From a virus, in the IMG/VR virus record IMGVR_UViG_3300050121_000300, positions 1 to 32,787 of that record: a stretch of 32,787 nucleotides of DNA; one strand, 5' to 3'. Shown here in pieces: positions 1 through 7,438 of the stretch. The translations under genes and the position numbers were made by a program. The notes under the pieces are model-generated. The model did not search any database. It was not told the DNA's origin and saw nothing but the letters and a program-made list of their open reading frames with translations. How positions within the stretch are numbered: position 1 is the first letter of the stretch; every line of letters starts with the position of its first letter.

Positions 1-1032
1 TTAAATAAGGTCAACAGCCTTCTTAAGTTCAGCTATATCCTTGTGTGTATAGACCTTATCTGTAATATCTGTGCTAGCATGGCCCATAATGCGCTTGATA
101 CTTACTTTGTTGGCTCCTGCATTGTCCATCAGTGTTGCGAAGGTGTGACGGCAATCGTGTGGCCTGTGATCAAGTTCCAGTTGTACCATGAGGGTCTTCC
201 ATTTCTCTTCATAATAGTTCCAATACCTCATCTGCTTATCTTCGTGGTTTGTAACCAGAAATTCATGGCCTTCTGATTTCCACTTAGCGACAAACTGAAG
301 AATTTTCTTATTTATCGGTATTATTCTGTTCTTCCCGGCCGCAGTCTTAAGGCCACCCTTCATGGTGCGGTTGTCTATATCGACATTGGCCGTTTCCATG
401 AGCAATAATTCGCCGATTCGCAAGCCCGTGAAGATCATGATTAAAACGGTATCGATGAAATCCATTCTATCTACATTGCTAAACAGAAATTCTATTTCTT
501 CCTGGGTGAACGGCTTCCTGGTGCTTTCCGATTCATCTTTACCGATCTCAACAAACTTAGAATAATCCTTAGTGACAATATCAGTTTCAAGAGCGTACTT
601 AAAAAGCTGGTTGAATAGTACTTTGATTTTCTTTATTGTCCCGTGTCCTCTTTCGCACTGGTCTATCACACTTTGCATGTGTGGTTTTTTTATTTCAACG
701 AACTTTATGTCGTGTATCTCACTTGACAATTTATAGGCAGCGTTATATCCATTGATCGTTGATTTTGTTGCCTTACTATATTTCTGTTCAGACCATCCTT
801 CAAAGACTTCAGCGAACGTCACAGTAGCTGCCTCCATCGAATAAGGATTTTTATTATATTCTGCAAGCGCGATCATGGCGTCAGGACGAGTCTTATGGTA
901 TCCAAGGTTCCGGTATAGCTGTTTACCGTCATCATTCCAACCAGTGGTTATTCTGACACCAAATGGTTTTCTCCTTTTGCCGGAAAGCTTAAAAACACAA
1001 CCATAACCATTTGGGTTCTTAATGACGTTCAC
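1..1032 (-). CDS. int: Phage tyrosine recombinase (integrase)
   Basis: This is a site-specific recombinase expected to integrate and excise the element at att sites. The 343-residue product has the usual order of an N-terminal arm-binding domain, a SAM-like core-binding domain (about 70-165) and a C-terminal catalytic domain. All catalytic residues are visible: R205 in GLRIGE, K229, H292 and R295 in HDCRHT, H318 in MGH and Y328 in VYTH. It lies at the element's left edge and is transcribed leftward, so attL should lie just left of the window. The start is odd. A GTG at 1032 overlaps the GGAGG ribosome site, whereas an ATT at 1023 sits 8 bases from it. Family identity is secure; the exact start is not. 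Confidence 0.96.
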   Translation of the reverse strand: MNVIKNPNGYGCVFKLSGKRRKPFGVRITTGWNDDGKQLYRNLGYHKTRPDAMIALAEYNKNPYSMEAATVTFAEVFEGWSEQKYSKATKSTINGYNAAYKLSSEIHDIKFVEIKKPHMQSVIDQCERGHGTIKKIKVLFNQLFKYALETDIVTKDYSKFVEIGKDESESTRKPFTQEEIEFLFSNVDRMDFIDTVLIMIFTGLRIGELLLMETANVDIDNRTMKGGLKTAAGKNRIIPINKKILQFVAKWKSEGHEFLVTNHEDKQMRYWNYYEEKWKTLMVQLELDHRPHDCRHTFATLMDNAGANKVSIKRIMGHASTDITDKVYTHKDIAELKKAVDLI

Positions 1033-1106
1033 CTCCGTCTATTTTGGTAGGTTCCCTGATAATTAGAATGCTCTTATAATTTGATAGGCAAGCCCTCCTA
1101 AAAGCG

Positions 1107-1742
1107 TTACTTATACTTTTCACGGGTAAATTTTTTCTTAGCCAGCTGTTTTCCAAGACGCATTGAGCTATCAAGGGAGATTCGCATAAGTTCCTTTGAT
1201 TCGTCGTCTAAGAGTTCTCCGTTAAATGAGAGAGACACATTATTTCCGAAGCTTCCAAGCATATTTTCTAAGTCCGAAGCAATGTCTTTTGGGGATAGGA
1301 TGTTAGGTTTGTATATCTCAATTTTTGATCGATTAAGGCAAGCCAAAAAAGCTTCTTTGAATTCACCAGATAGCGGTTCTTTTATCATAATAATCATATC
1401 TGAAGGGTCTATCAGGAATGGAACGTCATAGTACACTTCTTTAAAACTGCTGAATACTCGGGTTAAATTATTGTATACGTCGGTGGGGAAATAGGGCTGC
1501 CGAGATTCGTCATATTTTACTAAGGATTTTATAGTATCTATTATCTTCCTGTCAAAGCCGGTGCTCAAGAAATCAACAGACACTTCAAAATAATCGGCTA
1601 CCTTTTGAATTTTTTCAATAGAAGGGGAACTCTCGTTCCATCTACGTATTGAGCCATTTGCTAGAGATACCTCTTTTTCTAGATGCGAAATCGGTAAATT
1701 TTTCTTTCTACATAAAAACTGCACATTTTCGCAAATTCCCAA
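1107..1742 (-). CDS. XRE-family phage repressor (CI-like)
   Basis: This is a probable lysogeny repressor. The 211-residue product has an N-terminal XRE helix-turn-helix (about residues 5-62, with the recognition stretch near LANGSIRRWNES) and a C-terminal region of about 140 residues I do not recognise. I see no clear LexA/S24 Ala-Gly/Ser/Lys self-cleavage pattern, so induction may differ from lambda CI. The start is TTG at 1742, chosen because AAGGAGATGA lies about 10 bases upstream. It is divergent from the Cro-like gene and separated from it by the symmetrical operators at 1771-1828, which it most likely binds to control both directions. Confidence 0.88.
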   Translation of the reverse strand: MGICENVQFLCRKKNLPISHLEKEVSLANGSIRRWNESSPSIEKIQKVADYFEVSVDFLSTGFDRKIIDTIKSLVKYDESRQPYFPTDVYNNLTRVFSSFKEVYYDVPFLIDPSDMIIMIKEPLSGEFKEAFLACLNRSKIEIYKPNILSPKDIASDLENMLGSFGNNVSLSFNGELLDDESKELMRISLDSSMRLGKQLAKKKFTREKYK

Positions 1743-1770
1743 CTTATATCATCTCCTTAAAAGATGCTTG

Positions 1771-1799
1771 ATTATATTAGCGTATACGCTATAACTTTA
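1771..1799 (-). promoter_or_regulatory. Repressor promoter (PRM-like)
   Basis: By symmetry the minus strand carries a perfect TATAAT (1771-1776) and a 17-base spacer holding the other operator palindrome. The -35 at this spacing (1794-1799) reads TAAAGT and is weak. The predicted transcript has a leader of about 20 bases before the TTG start of the repressor. A strong -10 with a poor -35 suggests a weak or activated promoter. Confidence 0.55.
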
Positions 1800-1828
1800 T
1801 TGACTTATAGCGTATACGCTAATATAAT
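1800..1828 (+). promoter_or_regulatory. Early rightward promoter (PR-like)
   Basis: TTGACT at 1800-1805, a 17-base spacer and a perfect TATAAT at 1823-1828 make a near-consensus sigma-A promoter. Operator palindrome 1809-1820 lies inside the spacer, so bound repressor would exclude polymerase. It would drive the Cro-like and following early genes. Confidence 0.8.
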
Positions 1829-2004
1829 AACACTAACAGCTTATATATTCGCGTACATGGTAATCCTGTGACCACAGGTTATATTTTATGTATTCTATTT
1901 TAGAATATTTTCTAATTTGTGTCAATATTTAAGCTTAAATTTTCTATTTTTCAAACGGAAGCACAGAGAAACAAAAGTCTACATAGAAGGAGTGAATTTG
2001 AAAC

Positions 2005-2204
2005 ATGCAACATTACTCAGAGTTTGGCTTAAAAGCTAGAACGGTCATGCTCCAAAAAAAAACATAAAGTCCAAGACCATTGCAAAAGAACTGGGTGTGT
2101 CTGCAGCCTATGTTTCCGATATCCTCAGAGGCGCGCGGATCGGTAAGGGAAGGAAGGAGCAAATTGCGAAAATCCTTGGCATAGAAGAGGAGGCTAAAAA
2201 GTGA
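2005..2204 (+). pseudogene. Cro-like HTH regulator, broken at an A9 run
   Basis: From ATG 2005, after an AGAAGGAG site at 1985-1992, the frame reads MQHYSEFGLKARTVMLQKKT and stops. One extra A in the nine-A run at 2054-2062 would join it to the downstream frame (NIKSKTIAKELGVSAAYVSD, then an RG-rich stretch and IAKILGIEE). The result is a 66-residue helix-turn-helix protein of Cro/small phage-regulator type. The restored frame ends in GTGA, overlapping the start of the next gene, which supports it as the ancestral frame. The break may be a real mutation, a sequencing undercall, or a case rescued by slippage on the A run. Confidence 0.72.
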
Positions 2205-2407
2205 CTAGTGATGGTAATGGCGGTAAGAGTGTTTCTATCCAGAAAGCTGCTGAGTTGCTTAATAAGTCACAACAATTTGTCAGAGTCGGGTTACAAAGAG
2301 GAATCTTACCATTTGGGTCGGCAGTGAAATTAAGCACGAAGTGGACTTATTATATTTCACCGGCGAGATTTTACGACTACGCGGGATTGGAGCAGAAAAG
2401 AGCGTAA
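2201..2407 (+). CDS. Small HTH protein of MerR/excisionase type
   Basis: The 68-residue protein has an HTH_17/excisionase-like pattern: SIQKAAELLNKSQQFVRVGL as the helix-turn-helix, followed by a short wing and a YYISPARFYDYAG tail. It may act as an excisionase or early regulator. The start is GTG at 2201, preceded by GAGGAGG and overlapping the upstream stop by GTGA, which implies translational coupling to the Cro-like gene. It is the second gene of the rightward early operon. Family assignment rests on this short pattern only. Confidence 0.75.
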   Translation: MTSDGNGGKSVSIQKAAELLNKSQQFVRVGLQRGILPFGSAVKLSTKWTYYISPARFYDYAGLEQKRA

Positions 2408-2459
2408 TGTTCAAAGTTAAGGATCGTGTCTTAGTGGCAGGACGATTATTTTTTTTATA

Positions 2460-2523
2460 TACGACTTAATAGCTAGGGGGTTAACCAAAGAGGTGACGAT
2501 AACCCCCTAGCTATTAAGTCGTA
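2460..2523. repeat. Perfect 24-base inverted repeat (long hairpin)
   Basis: The arms 2460-2483 and 2500-2523 are perfectly complementary over 24 bases around a 16-base loop. A run of eight T precedes the left arm and none follows the right arm, so it is not a standard rightward terminator. Reading leftward gives an A run after the stem, so it is not a leftward one either. It lies between the small HTH gene and the inverted gene at 2615-2959. A protein-binding site, a single-strand origin-like hairpin, or a recombination scar are possible. Confidence 0.9.
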
Positions 2524-2614
2524 GGTGGTTTGTGCCTCTTTGAGCAGTCCCATGGCTGCCTTCTGTTCGAGTGTGGAATAACATAAGGAGGCGAAATGAT
2601 GAAAGAACTGGTCA

Positions 2615-2959
2615 TTAAATTGGCAAGATGCTCCTGATTTTAACTAGGTATTCCAGGACGCTAACGAGCCCATCCTTAAACCTGGATTCCATGTAGATGA
2701 TTCCAGTATCCGACAAGTAAGTTTCGTACGCAATACCATCTGCGTAAAAACATTCAAGAAGACTGACGCGATCCAATTCTCTGCAAGTCTCATCAACATC
2801 CTCAGCTGTCCATTTAAGGGCAATACTTTGGTGAATATCCATCGAGCTACCAAACCTCTTAGCTTGTGCTTTTGAGAGGCCGTCTTTGCGTTTCTGGCAA
2901 TATTGCTTATAAAGCAAACATATTAAGGCATCAGAGTCTCTTGTAAGTTGTATCTCCAA
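2615..2959 (-). CDS. Conserved-looking small phage protein, inverted in the early region
   Basis: The 114-residue product starts at TTG 2959, chosen because AAAGAGGTGA sits 5-8 bases upstream. Longer readings to 2980 or 3001 lack a site. It begins MEIQLTRDSDALICLLYKQY and ends with an acidic/hydrophobic helix-rich part (ECFYADGIAYETYLSDTGII). Composition and frame are those of a real soluble protein, and the layout suggests a winged-helix-like or regulatory fold, but I cannot name a function. It is transcribed against all its early neighbours, so it is probably an independent cassette or moron. Confidence 0.7.
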   Translation of the reverse strand: MEIQLTRDSDALICLLYKQYCQKRKDGLSKAQAKRFGSSMDIHQSIALKWTAEDVDETCRELDRVSLLECFYADGIAYETYLSDTGIIYMESRFKDGLVSVLEYLVKIRSILPI

Positions 2960-3242
2960 ATTAATCACCTCTTTACGCATCGATATTGGAAGCCTTGACA
3001 ACTACCAATTCGACACGAAAGAGGGAAAACCTGTAAATGTTGAGAAACGCAGGTCTGTTGAGGCGATAGCCTACAATTAAACGTAAGCTTAAGAAAAAAG
3101 AAGCAACTGATAAAAATATTGTATTAAGACATTGTGCTTTTGGGGCTATTGAAAAATGCAACTCCCCACTACAGCGTTTGATACAGGAACGTTTGCAGGA
3201 GATCGAGTTTGATAATTTGCTGGCATGAGAGAGGTGAATACT
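2960..3242. other. Spacer with possible decayed coding remnants
   Basis: No confident gene. One plus-strand frame runs open to a TAA at 3076-3078 (with YQFDTKEGKPVNVEKRRSVE), and a second runs from about 3070 to a TGA at 3226-3228 (with CNSPLQRLIQERLQEIEFDN). Joined by one +1 shift they would make a protein C-terminus, but no start is evident and I do not recognise it. The promoter of the gene at 2615-2959 should also lie here. Confidence 0.4.
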
Positions 3243-5585
3243 ATGGAACTAGATATAAGCTTCGGAAAACATCGCGCAGATACAAACTGGAAACCCGAAT
3301 ATCTAAACTGGGATGAATTCGTCGATGGCCGGCTACGAAAGGTCAGGCGCACGTCTGAGACGATGGCACAGTACGACAAAATGAATAACATCGCCCGTGG
3401 AAAGCTTAAAGACGGTCCGGCTTTTGTGGGCGGACTCGTCCGAGGCGGACGCAGGAAAAAAGAGAATGTAGACACGCGTAGTTTGATTACCCTGGACGCG
3501 GATCACGTGGAAGACGACGGGTTTCTGTTCGCGGCTGAACTTGTTTTAGGTGGAACGGCCTACGCAATCTACTCCACGCACAGCTACAGGGCGGGAAAGC
3601 AGAAATACCGTCTCGTCATACTGCCTGATCGAGCGATGAACCCAGACGAGTACGGAGCAGTTAGTCGGATGCTGGCGAATCAGATCGGCATGGACTATTT
3701 CGACAAGACGACCTTTGAAGTCCACCGGCTGATGTACCTCCCGAGTTGTTCCAAGGATGCTGAGCCGATGCTGGAAGTTTACGAGGGTGAGCCATTATCC
3801 GTGGATAGCATCCTTGCTGATTATGATGACTGGCGTGATCCTCTCCAATGGCCGAGACATACCGACGATAAGGTACAAAGACAAACGTTCCGACGGATGG
3901 AAGATCCTAAGGCTAAGCTGGGCGTTGTGGGGGCGTTCTGTCGTTGTTACTCCATATCCGAGGCCATTGATACCTTCCTTGCCGACGTATACGAAGCAGT
4001 AGACGATGGGAATACACGGTACACGCATATTGGCGCCAGTAGTTACGGGGGTTTGGTCGTTTACGATGAGGATATGTTCGCCTACTCTCATCATGAGAGT
4101 GATCCCTGCAGTGGCAGAGAGGTCAATGCTTTTGATCTAGTCCGGCTGCACAAGTTCGGCAAGTTAGATGACCGAGCAAGTGAGAACACTAACATCGACA
4201 AACTACCGAGCCATACTGCCATGGTGGCATTTGCAACGCAAGATGGAAAAGTAAAACGACTGATAATGGCTGAAATCCATGGGGAGTTTGGTAATGTGGC
4301 TGAAGAAAGCCCAGACGAAGACCCAGAGGGGAATCATTGGGAGGAAAGCCTCGAACTTCACCCGAAGAGTGGCCACCCATTACCGACAGCTGCAAACATA
4401 GAGCTGATCCTGATGCATGGTGAAAGGAGTGATGTCCTTGCGTATGATGCTTTTGGTAATACGGAGGTCATACGCAAACCGTTGCCGTGGCGAGGTCAGG
4501 AAAGACTGAATAGAGCTTATGAGCCGTGGCTAGGGGCAGACGACAAGAGGCTCCAGCATTGGTTTGCAAAAACCTACAAAGTAAATACAACGAAGGCTAT
4601 ACAAAATGCTTTTACGGAGGTTGTCCACAGTAATACATTTCACCCAATTAAGGAATACCTGGAGTCGCAAAAATGGGATGGAATCGCTCGAGTCGACAAA
4701 GTATTTGTTGATTATCTTGGGGCCATGGATACCCCATACGTTTGGCAGGTAACACGCAAGATGCTCGTCGCGGCGGTTTCACGTTTATATAATCCCGGCT
4801 GCAAATTTGATGAAATGCTTGTTCTAATTGGGCCACAAGGGGCCGGGAAGAGTAGTTTACTTCAGAAACTGGGCTATAAATGGTTCAGTGATAGCTTACG
4901 GACGTTTGATAATAAGGAAGCCGGTGAACATCTACAGACTGGGTGGATTTTCGAAATCAGCGAGCTGTCGGCGATGAAGAAAGCTGAAGTCGAAGAGGTC
5001 AAGGCTTTTTTGTCAAAAACAGAGGATAGGTATCGGGTAGCTTACGATCGCCAAGTCTCAGAGTTCCCGCGAAAATGCGTCTTCTTCGGCACGACGAACA
5101 CCCGGGGCTTTCTCCGGGATATGACGGGAAACCGACGTTTTTGGCCTGTGGATATAGAACCATCGAGAGCTAGGTTTAGTCATTGGAAACAACTCACGGA
5201 GGAGGTTGTGGGGCAAATCTGGGCGGAAGTATTACACCTTTTTAAGGCGGGAGAATCCTTGGCGTTGGATAAAGAGGCCGGGGGAGAAGCAAAACGGCAG
5301 CAGGCGCTGCATATGGAATCTGACCCACGGGAAGGAATTATCCAAGAATGGCTTGAGACACCGGTACAAGATAATTTTGCCAGAGAGTCATACACACACA
5401 AACGCGTATGCGCGGCACAAATCTGGACGGAATGCATGAATAAACGAAAAGGAGATATGCGCCCATGGGAGGCAAAGGAGATATGTGACATTCTCCGACA
5501 CACACCAGGGTGGAGAGAATTGAAACGTGTACGCCTTCCAGGGTATGGTCAACAAACCGCGTTTGAGCGAAGCAGTAAGCCGTAA
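3243..5585 (+). CDS. PrimPol-VirE-type replication protein (primase/helicase)
   Basis: The 780-residue product is predicted to prime and unwind phage DNA. Its N-terminal part looks like an archaeo-eukaryotic primase-polymerase domain: the LDADH acidic motif near 83-87 and the STHSY ... YRLVI stretch near 110-125. Its C-terminal half is a virulence-associated E/superfamily 3-type ATPase with Walker A GPQGAGKSS near residues 529-537, an acidic Walker B-like EISEL near 575, and a TTN/R-finger-like FFGTTNTRGFLRD. The ATG at 3243 is chosen because AGAGAGGTG lies 6 bases before it. An origin-like repeat cluster follows immediately, which fits an initiator-primase role. Confidence 0.9.
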   Translation: MELDISFGKHRADTNWKPEYLNWDEFVDGRLRKVRRTSETMAQYDKMNNIARGKLKDGPAFVGGLVRGGRRKKENVDTRSLITLDADHVEDDGFLFAAELVLGGTAYAIYSTHSYRAGKQKYRLVILPDRAMNPDEYGAVSRMLANQIGMDYFDKTTFEVHRLMYLPSCSKDAEPMLEVYEGEPLSVDSILADYDDWRDPLQWPRHTDDKVQRQTFRRMEDPKAKLGVVGAFCRCYSISEAIDTFLADVYEAVDDGNTRYTHIGASSYGGLVVYDEDMFAYSHHESDPCSGREVNAFDLVRLHKFGKLDDRASENTNIDKLPSHTAMVAFATQDGKVKRLIMAEIHGEFGNVAEESPDEDPEGNHWEESLELHPKSGHPLPTAANIELILMHGERSDVLAYDAFGNTEVIRKPLPWRGQERLNRAYEPWLGADDKRLQHWFAKTYKVNTTKAIQNAFTEVVHSNTFHPIKEYLESQKWDGIARVDKVFVDYLGAMDTPYVWQVTRKMLVAAVSRLYNPGCKFDEMLVLIGPQGAGKSSLLQKLGYKWFSDSLRTFDNKEAGEHLQTGWIFEISELSAMKKAEVEEVKAFLSKTEDRYRVAYDRQVSEFPRKCVFFGTTNTRGFLRDMTGNRRFWPVDIEPSRARFSHWKQLTEEVVGQIWAEVLHLFKAGESLALDKEAGGEAKRQQALHMESDPREGIIQEWLETPVQDNFARESYTHKRVCAAQIWTECMNKRKGDMRPWEAKEICDILRHTPGWRELKRVRLPGYGQQTAFERSSKP

Positions 5586-5590
5586 ATTTG

Positions 5591-5642
5591 CTGCTTCACC
5601 TCTGCTTCACTCTACTGATACAGTGAAGCAGAGGTGAAGCAG
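5591..5642. repeat. 21-base inverted repeat built of CTGCTTCAC units
   Basis: Arms 5591-5611 and 5622-5642 are perfectly complementary with a 10-base loop. Each arm contains two CTGCTTCAC units separated by CT, giving four units in two orientations, and a fifth lies at 5657-5665. No T run follows, so a terminator is unlikely. Confidence 0.9.
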
Positions 5643-5743
5643 GAAAAATCTGCTTACTGCTTCACTGTAAATCCTGTTGTATCTAGGTTCCCAGGATTAT
5701 TGATACAGTGAGACAGTAACTTATCCATATAAGAATAAAAGTA

Positions 5744-5795
5744 ATTTAGCATAGGAAGAGGTAGTACAGTAACCCCTATGCTCCCTATGCTAAAT
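5744..5795. repeat. 12-base inverted repeat with CCTATGCT units
   Basis: ATTTAGCATAGG at 5744-5755 pairs with CCTATGCTAAAT at 5784-5795. A further CCTATGCT unit stands at 5774-5781, making a tandem pair on the right side. It is part of the same repeat-rich spacer. Confidence 0.8.
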
Positions 5796-5909
5796 GTAAT
5801 ATATAAAAGGTACGAGCTATTTAACTACTCACTGCACACATAAGGAATATGATATTAATTTTTAAGTGGAAATGCTGTCGGACACTTTTCATTTATGGAG
5901 GCGAAGACA

Positions 5910-6275
5910 ATGATATATAGACCTTGCAAAATTAGTGAAATATCGATACGTAATGGAATGAAAGAATGGGTAGAGAGTCGTCAGAGTATCTGTGAAGACC
6001 CGAGAATCTACTATGAGCTGCCAAGGGAGATAAGGTGCGTGCTGGACATGTGGATAGACGACAGTATTTGGCCCAGCAGAAGAGTAAGAGCTAGACGTTC
6101 CAGTTATGGATTAAAGGCAGATTTTCAAAGGGATACGGGTATCTATATATACACCGGGGTATTCAACGGGGCTATGTTAGAAGCAGGTTATCAGCCGGTG
6201 AATTCGAAAGATACGAATTGGAACTTTAAGATAAACGTAATCAACAGGGGATGGAGTAATAGACGCCACCCATAA
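5910..6275 (+). CDS. Phage hypothetical protein
   Basis: The 121-residue product starts at ATG 5910, 8-10 bases after GGAGGCG; the in-frame ATG at 5895 precedes that site and is unlikely. It is basic and aromatic, with no membrane segment and no motif I can name. The stretch MWIDDSIWPSRRVRARRSSY has the look of a nucleic-acid-binding surface. It is the first gene after the origin-like spacer and stands 19 bases before the sigma-like regulator, so the two are probably co-transcribed. Confidence 0.75.
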   Translation: MIYRPCKISEISIRNGMKEWVESRQSICEDPRIYYELPREIRCVLDMWIDDSIWPSRRVRARRSSYGLKADFQRDTGIYIYTGVFNGAMLEAGYQPVNSKDTNWNFKINVINRGWSNRRHP

Positions 6276-6294
6276 GAACGAGGAGGGATAAGCG

Positions 6295-6825
6295 ATGGAT
6301 ATAATCGAGGCTGCTGAAATATGTAATCAAAGTGTTTCGAGGGATGCACGTAACGATGCATTGTGGCTCACTAAGCGACACTTAGAAGGGTTTAGAGCCC
6401 AGAAGCAATACGTGTTAAACCTCGAGGAAGATATCGATGATCGGTATGAAATGACTAATAAAATGATAGCAACATACGATGAGCATATTGGACATAGTTC
6501 GGTAGAAATGCTTCATCCTGGAGCAGTACTGGCAGTTGATGAGGAGCATCAAGAACAAAGGGCAGAATTAGTCAAGGCAAAACGCATAGCGGAAAGATTA
6601 GAGAAAGCCATAAGTGATTTGCCGAGAACAGAACGGACGATTATCGAACAAAGGTATATTGAACCAAAGCCAAGGCCATGGGAAGGGATTGCTGAGTCAG
6701 TAGGTTATGACAGACGATGGTGCTTAAGACTTCACTCTCGGGCGCTGAGAAGTGTTGCTGTACATTTATTTGGACTAGAGGTTGTCTTAAAGCAAGAACA
6801 AGAAAGAAAACTTAAACGTGGATAA
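6295..6825 (+). CDS. Sigma-like late transcription regulator (ArpU/RinA type)
   Basis: The 176-residue product is mostly helical, with a central coiled-coil-like part (about 60-115). Its C-terminal region resembles sigma factor region 4 (ISDLPRTERTIIEQRYIEPK followed by a helix-turn-helix around WEGIAESVGYDRRWCLRLHS). Proteins of this kind sit just before the packaging genes in many Firmicute phages and switch on late transcription. The ATG at 6295 follows GAGGGATAAGC. The duplicated TACGCCAC motif just after its stop may be its target. Confidence 0.78.
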   Translation: MDIIEAAEICNQSVSRDARNDALWLTKRHLEGFRAQKQYVLNLEEDIDDRYEMTNKMIATYDEHIGHSSVEMLHPGAVLAVDEEHQEQRAELVKAKRIAERLEKAISDLPRTERTIIEQRYIEPKPRPWEGIAESVGYDRRWCLRLHSRALRSVAVHLFGLEVVLKQEQERKLKRG

Positions 6826-6849
6826 TACGCCACTTTTACGCCACCTTTT
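6826..6849 (+). promoter_or_regulatory. Tandem TACGCCAC repeat, possible late-gene site
   Basis: TACGCCACTTT (6826-6836) is followed directly by TACGCCACCTTTT (6837-6849). The repeat starts at the stop of the sigma-like gene and precedes the packaging operon, so it could be the late regulator's binding site. No sigma-A -35/-10 pair is obvious here. Confidence 0.4.
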
Positions 6850-6882
6850 AGTCCTTAAAACCTGCTAAAATAATATTGTCAG

Positions 6883-6910
6883 AGGTGCGAAGAAATTCGT
6901 GCCTTTTCTT
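6883..6910 (+). terminator. Weak terminator-like hairpin
   Basis: A 9-pair stem with two G-U pairs (6883-6891 with 6896-6904) closes on a GAAA loop and runs into TTTTCTTT. It would separate early from late transcription or be read through by a late complex. Confidence 0.5.
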
Positions 6911-6938
6911 TATGCCTATTTATCCAGGAGGTGCCGCG

Positions 6939-7091
6939 GTGTCCCAGCCACCATTTAAACACCTTAACACTAAGAAGTCTAAGCAAAGGGAACCGGCTAA
7001 ATATCCTCCAAAGATTAAGTATGAGGATACAAAGAAGTTCAACGCGTTTGATCGGATGATGCGTGGGAATAAGGGTGTGTGGTTGAGCTAA
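6939..7091 (+). CDS. Small basic phage protein
   Basis: The 50-residue product starts at GTG 6939, six bases after a strong AGGAGGTG. The upstream in-frame extension to 6876 crosses this site and is unlikely. It is very lysine- and proline-rich (HLNTKKSKQREPAKYPPKIK) and has no recognised domain. Its stop shares one base with the ATG of the HNH gene (TAATG), which implies coupled translation. Its position beside HNH and terminase genes suggests a DNA-packaging or nuclease partner, unproven. Confidence 0.65.
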   Translation: MSQPPFKHLNTKKSKQREPAKYPPKIKYEDTKKFNAFDRMMRGNKGVWLS

Positions 7092-7438
7092 TGCCATTAA
7101 GACCATTACGACCATGCAAGAAAGCGGCTTGCCCGCAGTTGACAAGGGGCGCAGGCGGATACTGTGATGAACATAAACAGTTAGCCTATGAACGTGACAA
7201 GTATCGAGGGTCAGCAAGGCAACGCGGATACGACAGTACATGGGAGAGGTTGCGTAAGATAGTTCTCAGAGAGAACCCCTTGTGCCATGACTGCCTGGAC
7301 AGGGACAGGATCACACCCGCCAAGGAAGTACATCACATCAAGAAGGTACGAGAGCACCCTGCTTTAAGGTTAGTTAAGACGAACCTAATGTGCCTATGCA
7401 AGGCATGCCATAACAGACGCACGGCTAAGGGCGAATGA
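7091..7438 (+). CDS. HNH endonuclease of the packaging module
   Basis: The 115-residue HNH nuclease carries a zinc-binding CxxxxC ... CDEH element near the N-terminus, a central CHDC pair, the catalytic HHIKKV, and a terminal CLCKACHNRR element that completes the beta-beta-alpha-metal fold. Such nucleases sit next to terminase genes in HK97-like cos phages and are needed with terminase for cos cleavage in several of them. I place the start at ATG 7091, overlapping the upstream stop. A GTG at 7079 would add four residues. Confidence 0.92.
   Translation: MPLRPLRPCKKAACPQLTRGAGGYCDEHKQLAYERDKYRGSARQRGYDSTWERLRKIVLRENPLCHDCLDRDRITPAKEVHHIKKVREHPALRLVKTNLMCLCKACHNRRTAKGE

Larger units (their letters stand above)
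1771..1828. promoter_or_regulatory. Twin-operator switch region
   Basis: Two perfect 24-base arms (1771-1794 and 1805-1828) form an inverted repeat around a 10-base centre. Each arm holds its own perfect 12-base palindrome AGCGTATACGCT (1779-1790 and 1809-1820). Each palindrome fills the spacer of one of two divergent promoters. This is the expected layout for dimeric repressor and Cro sites, with cooperative pairing possible. Which protein binds is inference from position. Confidence 0.85.
5586..5909. other. Repeat-rich spacer, candidate replication origin
   Basis: This 324-base gap has no gene. It holds the 21-base perfect inverted repeat at 5591-5642, a further CTGCTTCAC at 5657-5665, two copies of TGATACAGTGA (5616-5626 and 5701-5711), an AT-rich stretch (5720-5750), a second inverted repeat (5744-5755 with 5784-5795) and the ribosome site for the next gene. 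Iteron-like repeats plus AT-rich DNA directly after a primase/helicase gene suggest an origin. This is inference. Confidence 0.55.

Noticed and set aside
2596-2637. 13-codon frame with strong AAGGAGG site
   Set aside because: Too short to claim as a gene; kept as part of the possible insertion scar.
3146-3475. Leftward open frame over the start of the primase/helicase gene
   Set aside because: Antisense shadow of a well-supported gene; low-complexity composition and no start site.
5591-5665. CTGCTTCAC repeats considered as a CRISPR array
   Set aside because: Units are 9 bases, in two orientations, without unique spacers or cas genes.
7079-7090. GTG start for the HNH gene
   Set aside because: ATG 7091 overlapping the upstream stop fits the usual coupled start better, though the difference is only four residues.
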